Assembly (NCBI GenBank): GCA_002353885.1
Contig: DEKO01000092.1
Span: 1-13,296, forward strand
Length of the DNA: 13,296 nucleotides
Origin: Porphyromonadaceae bacterium UBA2720
Lineage (GTDB): Bacteria > Bacteroidota > Bacteroidia > Bacteroidales > Muribaculaceae
Direction: 5' to 3'
How positions within the stretch are numbered: the stretch's first letter is position 1; the number at the start of each line of letters is the position of its first letter. This document shows positions 7,644 to 13,296 of the stretch, one piece after another. The notes beneath the pieces were generated by a model that saw only the letters and a program-made list of their open reading frames with translations, had not been told where the DNA came from and made no database searches. Made by a program: the position numbers and the translations under genes.

Positions 7644-7651
7644 CAAAATTA
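7644..7651 (-). promoter_or_regulatory. Possible -7 box of the lipid kinase gene
   Basis: On the minus strand the bases read TAATTTTG, a full match to TAnnTTTG. I found no TTTG 19-21 bases upstream. The predicted start would leave a leader of only about 10 bases before ATG 7627, so this is tentative. Confidence 0.3.
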
Positions 7652-7669
7652 CAAATTTTCCTCGAATCG

Positions 7670-7701
7670 TTTGGTTGTTTTCACAACATTTATTAATTTC
7701 G
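7670..7701 (+). promoter_or_regulatory. Bacteroidetes-type promoter of the DUF308-like gene
   Basis: TTTG (7670-7673), 20 bases, then TAATTTCG (7694-7701). This is one mismatch from TAnnTTTG and the same -7 variant as the glycogen-operon promoter. The predicted start is near 7708, giving a leader of about 78 bases to ATG 7786. It overlaps the region upstream of the divergent lipid kinase gene. Confidence 0.6.
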
Positions 7702-7785
7702 CATTGATTTTTGCATGCCTACACGTAATCTGGTCACCTGTGCCGAACGGATAGGCAGCCATTCATAGTTTTCAATTCAAGAGAA

Positions 7786-8469
7786 ATGAAGAATATCAGT
7801 ATTAATCTTTTGACCAACGTGGTTTTGCTTCTGGCAGGCCTCTTGCTCATTATCTTCAACAACCAGCCCAATCTGCTCGACTGGGTGGCACGCATCATCG
7901 GCATGATGTTTATGCTGCCATCGATTGCCTACTTGATGTCCGTTGCCTTGCGTCATGCGCCTGGCAAGGTTGGCAACGACTATCTAGGCGTCCTGCCTGC
8001 CGTTGGCGGACTGTGCTTTGGCATCATCATGTTGGCCAAGCCACAACTGTTCAGTGGGGTGCTGACCGTTTTCATGGGAGCCTTGCTCATCGTGCTGGGG
8101 CTGTTTCATGTTATCTACCTCTTCCTCTCACGCAAGGCGGTCGAGGTCAAAGGTTGGTACTATTTGCTCCCTCTGATTGTTACAGTGTTTGGCCTGCTCA
8201 TCCTCTTCGTTGATGGGTGGCGAAGCCGCGAAGACAATGTTGTGCTGATGACTGGTATCGGTCTGCTCATGTTCAACATAACCAGTATTCATGAGTACTT
8301 CGCCGAGCGCCGAGCCCGCCGCAACGCGCCCACACTGCCGCGCATCGATGATGATGAACCTGAGGTGTCTCAAGATGCTCCAAAGGCCGCGAATGCTCAG
8401 CCCGATGACACCGGACGCGACTGCAGCCACGACCCAGACGAGGAGAAATACCTCCATGTCGAAATCTAG
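7786..8469 (+). CDS. Six-helix membrane protein, DUF308/HdeD-like
   Basis: 227 residues. Six hydrophobic segments are visible at about 7-24, 34-55, 65-84, 88-114, 124-143 and 151-168, followed by an Arg-rich stretch (FAERRARR) and an acidic, Pro/Asp-rich hydrophilic tail of about 50 residues ending KYLHVEI. The paired short-helix pattern with Gly-rich helices (GVLTVFMGALLIVLGLFHVI) resembles the DUF308/HdeD family of inner-membrane proteins; in E. coli HdeD is linked to acid resistance, but no role can be assigned here. By the positive-inside rule the tail is probably cytoplasmic. ATG 7786 follows a purine-rich 'caagagaa', a plausible ribosome site. It is likely co-transcribed with the YqeY-like gene 47 bases downstream. 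Confidence 0.8.
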   Translation: MKNISINLLTNVVLLLAGLLLIIFNNQPNLLDWVARIIGMMFMLPSIAYLMSVALRHAPGKVGNDYLGVLPAVGGLCFGIIMLAKPQLFSGVLTVFMGALLIVLGLFHVIYLFLSRKAVEVKGWYYLLPLIVTVFGLLILFVDGWRSREDNVVLMTGIGLLMFNITSIHEYFAERRARRNAPTLPRIDDDEPEVSQDAPKAANAQPDDTGRDCSHDPDEEKYLHVEI

Positions 8470-8516
8470 TTGCCCAATTATTAATTCTAAATTGTTAATT
8501 CTTAATTTTTTAAAAG
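8470..8516. repeat. AT-rich spacer sharing 12-13-base strings with the 3186-3288 gap
   Basis: It contains aattattaattct (8476-8488) and ttaattcttaat (8496-8507), both also found at about 3277-3293. The spacer has no GC-rich hairpin and runs directly into the YqeY-like start codon. Confidence 0.5.
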
Positions 8517-8948
8517 ATGCTACATACCGAAATTAACCGCCACATTGCTGAGGCAATGAAGGCAAAGGACAAAAACCGCCTCTACGTCCTCAAGATGATC
8601 AAGGCCAAGTTTCTCGAGTTCCAGACCAGCAAAGGCTACAAAGAAGAGGACTTCAACGAAGCGAAAGAAATCGCCATCCTCCAGAAGATGGAGAAGACCT
8701 GGGCCGACGAGCTGCAGTCGTTCCGCGATGCAGGCCGCGACGTGACCGAACTCGCCGAGCAAGTGCAGATTCTGCAAGGCTTCCTGCCCAAGGAACCCAG
8801 TGCCGATGAGGTTGTCGCCGCTGTGCGAGAGTCTGGATTCACGCCTGAAATGAAAAACATGCGCAACATCCTCGCCTTCGTCCAGCAGCGCTTTCCCGCC
8901 GCCAATGGCAAGCTGGTGAGCGACGCCATCAAGCAGATGCAAGGTTAA
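8517..8948 (+). CDS. GatB/YqeY domain protein
   Basis: 143 residues, close to the roughly 150 usual for stand-alone YqeY. It opens with LHTEINRHIAEAMKAKDKNRL, the typical helical start of the family ('I...AMKAKD'), continues with RLYVLKMIKAKFLEF, and ends with LVSDAIKQMQG. The domain is homologous to the tRNA-contacting tail of GatB, the tRNA-dependent amidotransferase subunit, so a tRNA-linked role is inferred, but the function of free-standing YqeY is not established. ATG 8517 aligns with the family start, though no well-spaced Shine-Dalgarno sequence is present, which is common in Bacteroidetes. The gene ends just before a strong terminator. Confidence 0.9.
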   Translation: MLHTEINRHIAEAMKAKDKNRLYVLKMIKAKFLEFQTSKGYKEEDFNEAKEIAILQKMEKTWADELQSFRDAGRDVTELAEQVQILQGFLPKEPSADEVVAAVRESGFTPEMKNMRNILAFVQQRFPAANGKLVSDAIKQMQG

Positions 8949-8979
8949 CGGCTCAAGAGGGAGACTGTGACTGTACATG

Positions 8980-9009
8980 CCGTCTCGTCGTCAAGGCGAG
9001 ACGGTTTTT
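8980..9009 (+). terminator. Intrinsic terminator after the YqeY-like gene
   Basis: CCGTCTCGTC (8980-8989) pairs with GGCGAGACGG (8995-9004), including one G-U pair, around the loop GTCAA, followed by five T (9005-9009). It lies 31 bases after the stop codon and closes the DUF308-YqeY unit. Confidence 0.9.
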
Positions 9010-9055
9010 ATGGTCATGGCCGAAAAGTTAAGGTAACAAAAAAATGACCGCTAAA

Positions 9056-9087
9056 TTTGGGCGGGCAGTGATTATGATGTAATTTTG
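9056..9087 (+). promoter_or_regulatory. Bacteroidetes-type promoter of trigger factor
   Basis: TTTG (9056-9059), exactly 20 bases, then TAATTTTG (9080-9087), a full consensus match. The predicted start is near 9094, giving a leader of about 45 bases before ATG 9139. The box overlaps an in-frame TTG at 9085, so translation cannot begin there. Confidence 0.8.
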
Positions 9088-9138
9088 CACCTTGATTTCG
9101 CAAAAACAACATTTTATAATATAGATTTCACTACAGTA

Positions 9139-10494
9139 ATGAACGTAAACTTTGAGAAAACCGACCAAGTGAATGGCGTGCTCACCGTCCAGATGGTCGA
9201 AGATGACTACAAGGGCGAAGTGAAGAAAGAGCTCAACCACATGGGTCAGACCCGTCCCATCAAGGGGTTCCGTCCCGGCCATGTGCCTGCTGCATTGTTG
9301 CAGAAGTTCTATGGACCACAAGTCAAGGCTCAGATCATTGACCGCAAACTCAATCGTGCCGTCAGCGACTACATCATCAACAACAAGATTGCTATCCTGG
9401 GCGAGCCCATGATGACCGATGACACACATGCCGACATCGACAAGGACAACGAGTTTGAGTTCAAGTTCGAACTGGGCATTGCTCCCGAGTTTGACATCAA
9501 CATTGACAAGGACATCACTATACCTTATTATAATATTCAAGTCACCGACGACATGGTCGAGAAGCAGAATGACGGCTATCGCAAACGCTTCGGCAAGCAA
9601 GTGCCAGGCGAAGAGGCTGCTATCGACTCGATGCTGCGTGGCTCGATGGTCGAGCTCGATGAGAATGGCCAAGAGAAGGCCGAGGGCATCAAGGCCGAGC
9701 GCACCATCATCATGCCGCAGTATCTCAAGAACGAGGAACAGCAGCAGAAGTTTGTCGGTGCTAAGGTGGGACAGGAGATAGTCTTCAACCCCAATCAGGC
9801 ATGCGACGGCAGCGCCAGCGAGATGGCATCGATGCTCAACATCGACAAGGAGAACGCTGCTGATGTCACCAGCGACTTCAAGATGACGGTCGACGAGATC
9901 ATGGTCACTCAAATCGCCGAGATGGACCAGGAATTCTTCGACAACGTGCTGGGCAAGGACGAGGCCAAGACCGAAGAGGAGTACAAGGCTAAGCTCAAAG
10001 AAGTCATCGCTCACGAGCTGGTTGCCGACAGCAACTATCGTTTCACCATCGATGCCGAGGCAGTGCTGCGCGGCAAGGTGGGCGACCTGGCATTGCCCGA
10101 TGAGTTCCTCAAGAAGTTCTTGATGACTCGCGACGAGAAGAACACTGCCGAGAAGGTCGAAGAGGAGTATCCCGCAGCCAAGGCTCACCTGCAGTGGCAA
10201 CTCATCAAGGACCGTGCCGCCGCATCGCTCCAGGTCAAGGTTGACGACAGCGACCGTAAGCGTCTAGCCCGTCTGATGGCTGCCCAGCAGTTTGCTCAGT
10301 ATGGCATGACCAATCTGCCCGACGATGTGGTTGACAACTATGCACAGAAGCTTCTGGAAGACGAGCGCTATCAGGACGACATCAACAACCGTGCATTCGA
10401 CGACAAATTCTTCGCTGCACTCAAGGATGCCGTCACACTCGACGAGAAGAATGTCAGCATCGATGAGTTCAATAAACTCTTTGAGGCTAAATAA
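9139..10494 (+). CDS. tig: Trigger factor, ribosome-associated chaperone
   Basis: 451 residues from ATG 9139, the length I recall for Bacteroides trigger factor. The protein binds near the ribosome exit tunnel and shields nascent chains. The N-terminal domain has the ribosome-docking signature GFRPGHVP (43-50). A divergent PPIase-type middle region (about 150-250, 'GSMVELDENG' to 'VGQEIVFNP') follows, then a long acidic and lysine-rich helical C-terminal arm. I chose ATG 9139 over the upstream in-frame TTG at 9085 because the promoter -7 box overlaps the latter and the added residues (MHLDFAKTT...) do not look like the family. It has its own promoter and a strong terminator at 10519-10550, separating it from clpP-clpX downstream. 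The long reading frame antisense to it reflects codon bias. Confidence 0.96.
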   Translation: MNVNFEKTDQVNGVLTVQMVEDDYKGEVKKELNHMGQTRPIKGFRPGHVPAALLQKFYGPQVKAQIIDRKLNRAVSDYIINNKIAILGEPMMTDDTHADIDKDNEFEFKFELGIAPEFDINIDKDITIPYYNIQVTDDMVEKQNDGYRKRFGKQVPGEEAAIDSMLRGSMVELDENGQEKAEGIKAERTIIMPQYLKNEEQQQKFVGAKVGQEIVFNPNQACDGSASEMASMLNIDKENAADVTSDFKMTVDEIMVTQIAEMDQEFFDNVLGKDEAKTEEEYKAKLKEVIAHELVADSNYRFTIDAEAVLRGKVGDLALPDEFLKKFLMTRDEKNTAEKVEEEYPAAKAHLQWQLIKDRAAASLQVKVDDSDRKRLARLMAAQQFAQYGMTNLPDDVVDNYAQKLLEDERYQDDINNRAFDDKFFAALKDAVTLDEKNVSIDEFNKLFEAK

Positions 10495-10518
10495 AGACTC
10501 CTTAATTCCTCAGATATT

Positions 10519-10550
10519 GGGCCGAACAGATGTGTTCGGCCCTTTTTTTT
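10519..10550 (+). terminator. Intrinsic terminator after trigger factor
   Basis: A perfect 10-base stem (GGGCCGAACA 10519-10528 with TGTTCGGCCC 10533-10542), loop GATG, then eight T (10543-10550). It lies 24 bases after the stop codon. Confidence 0.95.
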
Positions 10551-10568
10551 CGAAAAAAAAGTAAAATA

Positions 10569-10600
10569 TTTGTCCCAATGAGAAAAAAGCAGTAACTTTG
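10569..10600 (+). promoter_or_regulatory. Bacteroidetes-type promoter of clpP-clpX
   Basis: TTTG (10569-10572), 20 bases, then TAACTTTG (10593-10600), both boxes matching the consensus. The predicted start is near 10607, about 34 bases before the clpP ATG. It lies directly after the trigger-factor terminator. Confidence 0.8.
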
Positions 10601-10640
10601 TGAAAATGATTTTCAGAAACCATTATTAAACAACAAGATA

Positions 10641-11312
10641 ATGAAAAACGACTTTCGCAACTACGCCGTCCATCACCTGGGTATGAATGGTCTGGCCATA
10701 GACCAGTATGCCAATTCAATCACAAGCAGTTACATCTCACCGACCATCATGGAAGAGCGACAGCTCAATGTCACCCAGATGGACGTGTTCTCGCGCTTGA
10801 TGATGGACCGCATCATATTCTTAGGGACACAAGTCGATGACTATACGGCCAACGTCATACAAGCACAGTTGCTTTATCTCGACTCGGCCGATCCTGGTAA
10901 AGAAATTTCGCTCTATATCAACTCGCCAGGCGGTTCAGTCTATGCCGGACTGGGCATCTATGACACTATGCAGTTCATTCAGAGCGATGTTTCAACCATC
11001 TGCACGGGCATGGCGGCATCGATGGCTGCTGTGCTGTTGGTGGCAGGACAGAAGGATAAACGCTTCGCTCTCAAGCACTCACGTGTCATGATTCACCAGC
11101 CCATGGGAGGTATACAGGGCCAGGCCAGCGACATCGAGATCACCTCGCGCGAGATCATCAAGCTCAAACAGGAACTCTACAACATCATCAGTGAGCACAG
11201 CGGTCAGCCCTATGACAAGGTGTATGCCGACAGCGACCGTGACTACTGGATGACGTCGCAGGAGGCTCTGGAATATGGCATGATTGACAAGGTGCTCGTC
11301 CGCAGCAAATAA
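10641..11312 (+). CDS. clpP: ATP-dependent Clp protease proteolytic subunit
   Basis: 223 residues. ClpP forms a tetradecameric serine protease barrel in the cytoplasm and degrades proteins unfolded by ClpX. The catalytic triad is complete: Ser127 (GMAASMAA), His152 (MIHQPMGG) and Asp201 (SDRDYWM), with the same spacings (25 and 49) as E. coli ClpP Ser97, His122 and Asp171. The SPGGSVYAGLGIYDTM segment (95-110) forms the handle and active-site floor. The N-terminus is about 30 residues longer than mature E. coli ClpP, which may be a propeptide or extension as seen in other Bacteroidetes. clpX follows after 20 bases, so the two subunits are co-expressed. Confidence 0.97.
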   Translation: MKNDFRNYAVHHLGMNGLAIDQYANSITSSYISPTIMEERQLNVTQMDVFSRLMMDRIIFLGTQVDDYTANVIQAQLLYLDSADPGKEISLYINSPGGSVYAGLGIYDTMQFIQSDVSTICTGMAASMAAVLLVAGQKDKRFALKHSRVMIHQPMGGIQGQASDIEITSREIIKLKQELYNIISEHSGQPYDKVYADSDRDYWMTSQEALEYGMIDKVLVRSK

Positions 11313-11332
11313 TCTGACCGACCCGACATAAA

Positions 11333-12586
11333 ATGGCTAAAAAGAAAGATAATGGACTGCACTGCAGCTTCTGTGGCCGCGGCGAGTATGAGGTGTCTCT
11401 GCTCTTGCCGGGCATAGAAGGCTGCATCTGTGACGAGTGTGCCGAGCGTGCCAACGAGGTGGCCAAGGAATACTTGGCCAAGGCTAACCATGCCATGATG
11501 GAAGACATCGACATGGCGACTCTGCCCAAACCCAACGAAATCAAGGAGTTCTTAGACCAATATGTCATCGGGCAAGAGACTGCCAAGCGCTATCTCTCGG
11601 TTGCTGTCTACAATCATTACAAGCGACTGGCTCAACACAACGACGGCAATGATGATGGTGTGGATATCGAGAAGTCAAACATCATTATTGTAGGGCCTAC
11701 AGGTACAGGCAAGACCTTGCTGGCCAAGACGATAGCCAAGATGCTTAAAGTGCCCTTTGCCATTGTCGACGCCACTGTGCTCACCGAGGCCGGCTATGTG
11801 GGCGAGGACATCGAGAGCTTGCTCACACGACTGCTGGCCGCATGTGACTACAACGTCGAGGAGGCCCAGCGTGGCATCGTTTTCATCGACGAGATCGACA
11901 AGATTGCCCGCAAGGGTGACAACCCGTCCATCACACGTGATGTCAGTGGTGAGGGTGTCCAGCAAGGATTGCTCAAACTGCTCGAAGGGTCGGTGGTCAA
12001 TGTGCCACCACAAGGCGGACGCAAGCATCCCGAGCAGAAGATGATTGCTGTCGATACCAAGAACATCCTATTTATCTGTGGTGGAGCATTTGAGGGCATT
12101 GAGCGCAAGATTGCCCAGCGTCTCAACACGCATGTCGTGGGATATGGAGCAGGCAACCACATTTCCCGACTCGACAGGGAGAAACTATTGCACTTTGTGG
12201 CGCCGCAAGATTTGCGCAGCTATGGACTCATACCCGAGATCATCGGCCGACTGCCCATTCTCACCAACCTCGAGCCGTTGGATCGTGACGCGTTGCGTCG
12301 TATCCTTACCGAGCCCAAAAATGCAATCATCAAGCAGTATCACAAGTTGCTTGAGATGGATGGGGTGGAGCTGGTCATTGATGACGAGGTGCTGGACTAT
12401 GTTGTCGACAAGTCCATCGAGTTTAAACTTGGAGCCCGAGGATTGCGTTCAATCTTTGAGACCATCATGATTGACGTGATGTATCAGGTTCCGGCCAGTG
12501 GTGAGAAACAGTTTCGTCTCACTCGCGACTATGCCGCACAGCAGCTCGAGAAGTCAAACTTTGAGATGCTGGCCCAGGCACAGTGA
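11333..12586 (+). CDS. clpX: ClpX AAA+ unfoldase, ATPase subunit of the Clp protease
   Basis: 417 residues, full length. ClpX unfolds tagged substrates with ATP and feeds them to ClpP. In order: a zinc-binding domain with CSFC (11-14) and CDEC (33-36) plus an extra Cys31; Walker A GPTGTGKT (121-128); pore loop GYVG (154-157); Walker B VFIDE (183-187); RKH loop Arg-Lys-His 230-232; the ClpP-docking loop, with VGY (269-271) where E. coli has IGF; an arginine-finger candidate Arg306; and sensor 2 GARG (367-370). All residues needed for ATP hydrolysis appear intact. It sits in a clpP-clpX-recQ array, with no terminator seen in the 35-base gap before recQ. Confidence 0.97.
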   Translation: MAKKKDNGLHCSFCGRGEYEVSLLLPGIEGCICDECAERANEVAKEYLAKANHAMMEDIDMATLPKPNEIKEFLDQYVIGQETAKRYLSVAVYNHYKRLAQHNDGNDDGVDIEKSNIIIVGPTGTGKTLLAKTIAKMLKVPFAIVDATVLTEAGYVGEDIESLLTRLLAACDYNVEEAQRGIVFIDEIDKIARKGDNPSITRDVSGEGVQQGLLKLLEGSVVNVPPQGGRKHPEQKMIAVDTKNILFICGGAFEGIERKIAQRLNTHVVGYGAGNHISRLDREKLLHFVAPQDLRSYGLIPEIIGRLPILTNLEPLDRDALRRILTEPKNAIIKQYHKLLEMDGVELVIDDEVLDYVVDKSIEFKLGARGLRSIFETIMIDVMYQVPASGEKQFRLTRDYAAQQLEKSNFEMLAQAQ

Positions 12587-12621
12587 ACACACCCAATTTA
12601 GTAATTAACCCCTCAATAGAC

Positions 12622-13296
12622 ATGATAGACAACAAAAGGCTTATCGATGAGCTGAAATCCTATTTCGGTTTTGACAAATTCAAGGGAGACCAAGAAGCCA
12701 TCATACAGAACCTCCTGCAAGAGCATGACACCTTTGTGCTCATGCCTACGGGTGGAGGCAAGTCGCTATGCTACCAGCTGCCGGCACTGATGATGGAGGA
12801 AACCGCTATTGTCATATCGCCGCTCATTGCTCTGATGAAAAACCAGGTCGATGCCATGCGTCATTATAGCGAGGAAGATGGCATTGCTCACTTCCTGAAC
12901 TCATCGCTCAACAAACAGCAGATCGAGCAAGTGCGCGAAGACGTGGTCAGCGGCAAAACCAGACTCCTCTACGTCGCCCCCGAGTCGTTGACCAAAGAAG
13001 AGAATGTCGACTTTCTCAAGTCGGTCAAGATATCGTTCTATGCAGTCGATGAGGCACACTGCATCTCGGAGTGGGGACATGACTTCCGACCTGAGTATCG
13101 TCGCATTCGCCCCATTATCAATGCCATTGGCAGTCGGCCCATCATCGCTCTGACAGCAACAGCTACACCCAAGGTGCAGCATGACATACAGAAGAACCTG
13201 GGCATGACCGATGCCAAGGTGTTCAAGTCATCGTTCAATCGTCCCAACCTCTACTACGAGGTAAGGCCCAAGACCAAGGACATCGACAAGGACATC
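12622..13296 (+). CDS. recQ: ATP-dependent DNA helicase RecQ, N-terminal part (3' end outside window)
   Basis: 225 residues are visible and the frame stays open to the window edge. RecQ is a 3'-5' superfamily 2 helicase acting in recombination and stalled-fork repair. Motifs: Gln24 in the Q-like region (FKGDQEAII); Walker A MPTGGGKS (41-48); the SPLIALMKNQV segment (66-76); DEAH box (143-146); the RecQ-specific aromatic-rich loop WGHDFRPEYR (151-160); and motif III ALTATATP (176-183). The helicase C-terminal, RQC and HRDC regions lie beyond the window. ATG 12622 is chosen because it gives the usual short lead before the Q motif; no promoter is obvious, so read-through from clpX is likely. Confidence 0.94.
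   Translation, partial: MIDNKRLIDELKSYFGFDKFKGDQEAIIQNLLQEHDTFVLMPTGGGKSLCYQLPALMMEETAIVISPLIALMKNQVDAMRHYSEEDGIAHFLNSSLNKQQIEQVREDVVSGKTRLLYVAPESLTKEENVDFLKSVKISFYAVDEAHCISEWGHDFRPEYRRIRPIINAIGSRPIIALTATATPKVQHDIQKNLGMTDAKVFKSSFNRPNLYYEVRPKTKDIDKDI

Noticed and set aside
7715..7768. 17-codon frame ATG..TAG in the leader of the DUF308-like gene, a possible leader peptide
   Set aside because: It has no ribosome site, no run of regulatory codons and no attenuator hairpin after it; chance is the simpler explanation.
9028..10200. 390-codon open frame on the minus strand, antisense to trigger factor
   Set aside because: Leu/Val/Asp-rich mirror translation of a well-supported gene; it has no family motifs and no promoter or ribosome site.
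1..13296. CRISPR array, insertion sequence, prophage, tRNA or defence system
   Set aside because: I found no spaced direct repeats of CRISPR type, transposase, terminal inverted repeats or phage genes. All large frames are accounted for by the listed genes.

Overview
The window looks like chromosomal DNA from the order Bacteroidales. Four things point there: the layout trigger factor / ClpP / ClpX / RecQ, a glycogen-type operon of debranching enzyme, GT4-like glycosyltransferase and GH57 protein, a surface protein combining MG, carboxypeptidase-regulatory and TonB-plug-like domains, and promoters of the Bacteroidetes type (TTTG, 20 bases, TAnnTTTG) at the expected places. GC-rich codon choice and AT-rich gaps built from 'ttaattctta'-like strings would suit a Muribaculaceae or Prevotella relative, but I cannot fix the family from sequence alone.

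Layout. (1) Bases 1-1656, plus strand: 3' part of a large envelope protein whose base composition changes sharply near base 600. (2) Bases 1691-1725: a hairpin between convergent genes, followed by a short tandem repeat. (3) Bases 1785-6527, minus strand: an operon in the order debranching enzyme, glycosyltransferase, GH57 amylase-like protein, with a probable promoter at 6601-6632. The middle gene carries a one-base frameshift near 3800. Both hydrolases have Asn where the catalytic Asp of the family is expected. (4) Bases 6731-7627, minus strand: a YegS/DgkB-type lipid kinase. (5) Bases 7786-8948, plus strand: a six-helix DUF308-like membrane protein and a YqeY/GatB-like protein, ending in a strong terminator at 8980-9009. 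(6) Bases 9139-10494: trigger factor, with its own promoter and terminator. (7) Bases 10641 to the end: clpP, clpX and the start of recQ, with a promoter at 10569-10600.

How the genes work together. Trigger factor and ClpXP are the chaperone and protease arm of protein quality control. They sit side by side but are separated by a strong terminator and a new promoter, so they are probably independent transcription units. The minus-strand operon belongs to storage alpha-glucan (glycogen-like) metabolism. The lipid kinase and DUF308 protein act at the membrane and diverge from a shared 158-base gap.

I see no CRISPR array, insertion sequence, tRNA, rRNA, phage gene or defence system. Most of the window is ordinary core genome. 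The points that deserve a second look are the three lesions or substitutions in the glycogen operon, the mosaic composition of the first gene, and the consistent promoter architecture.
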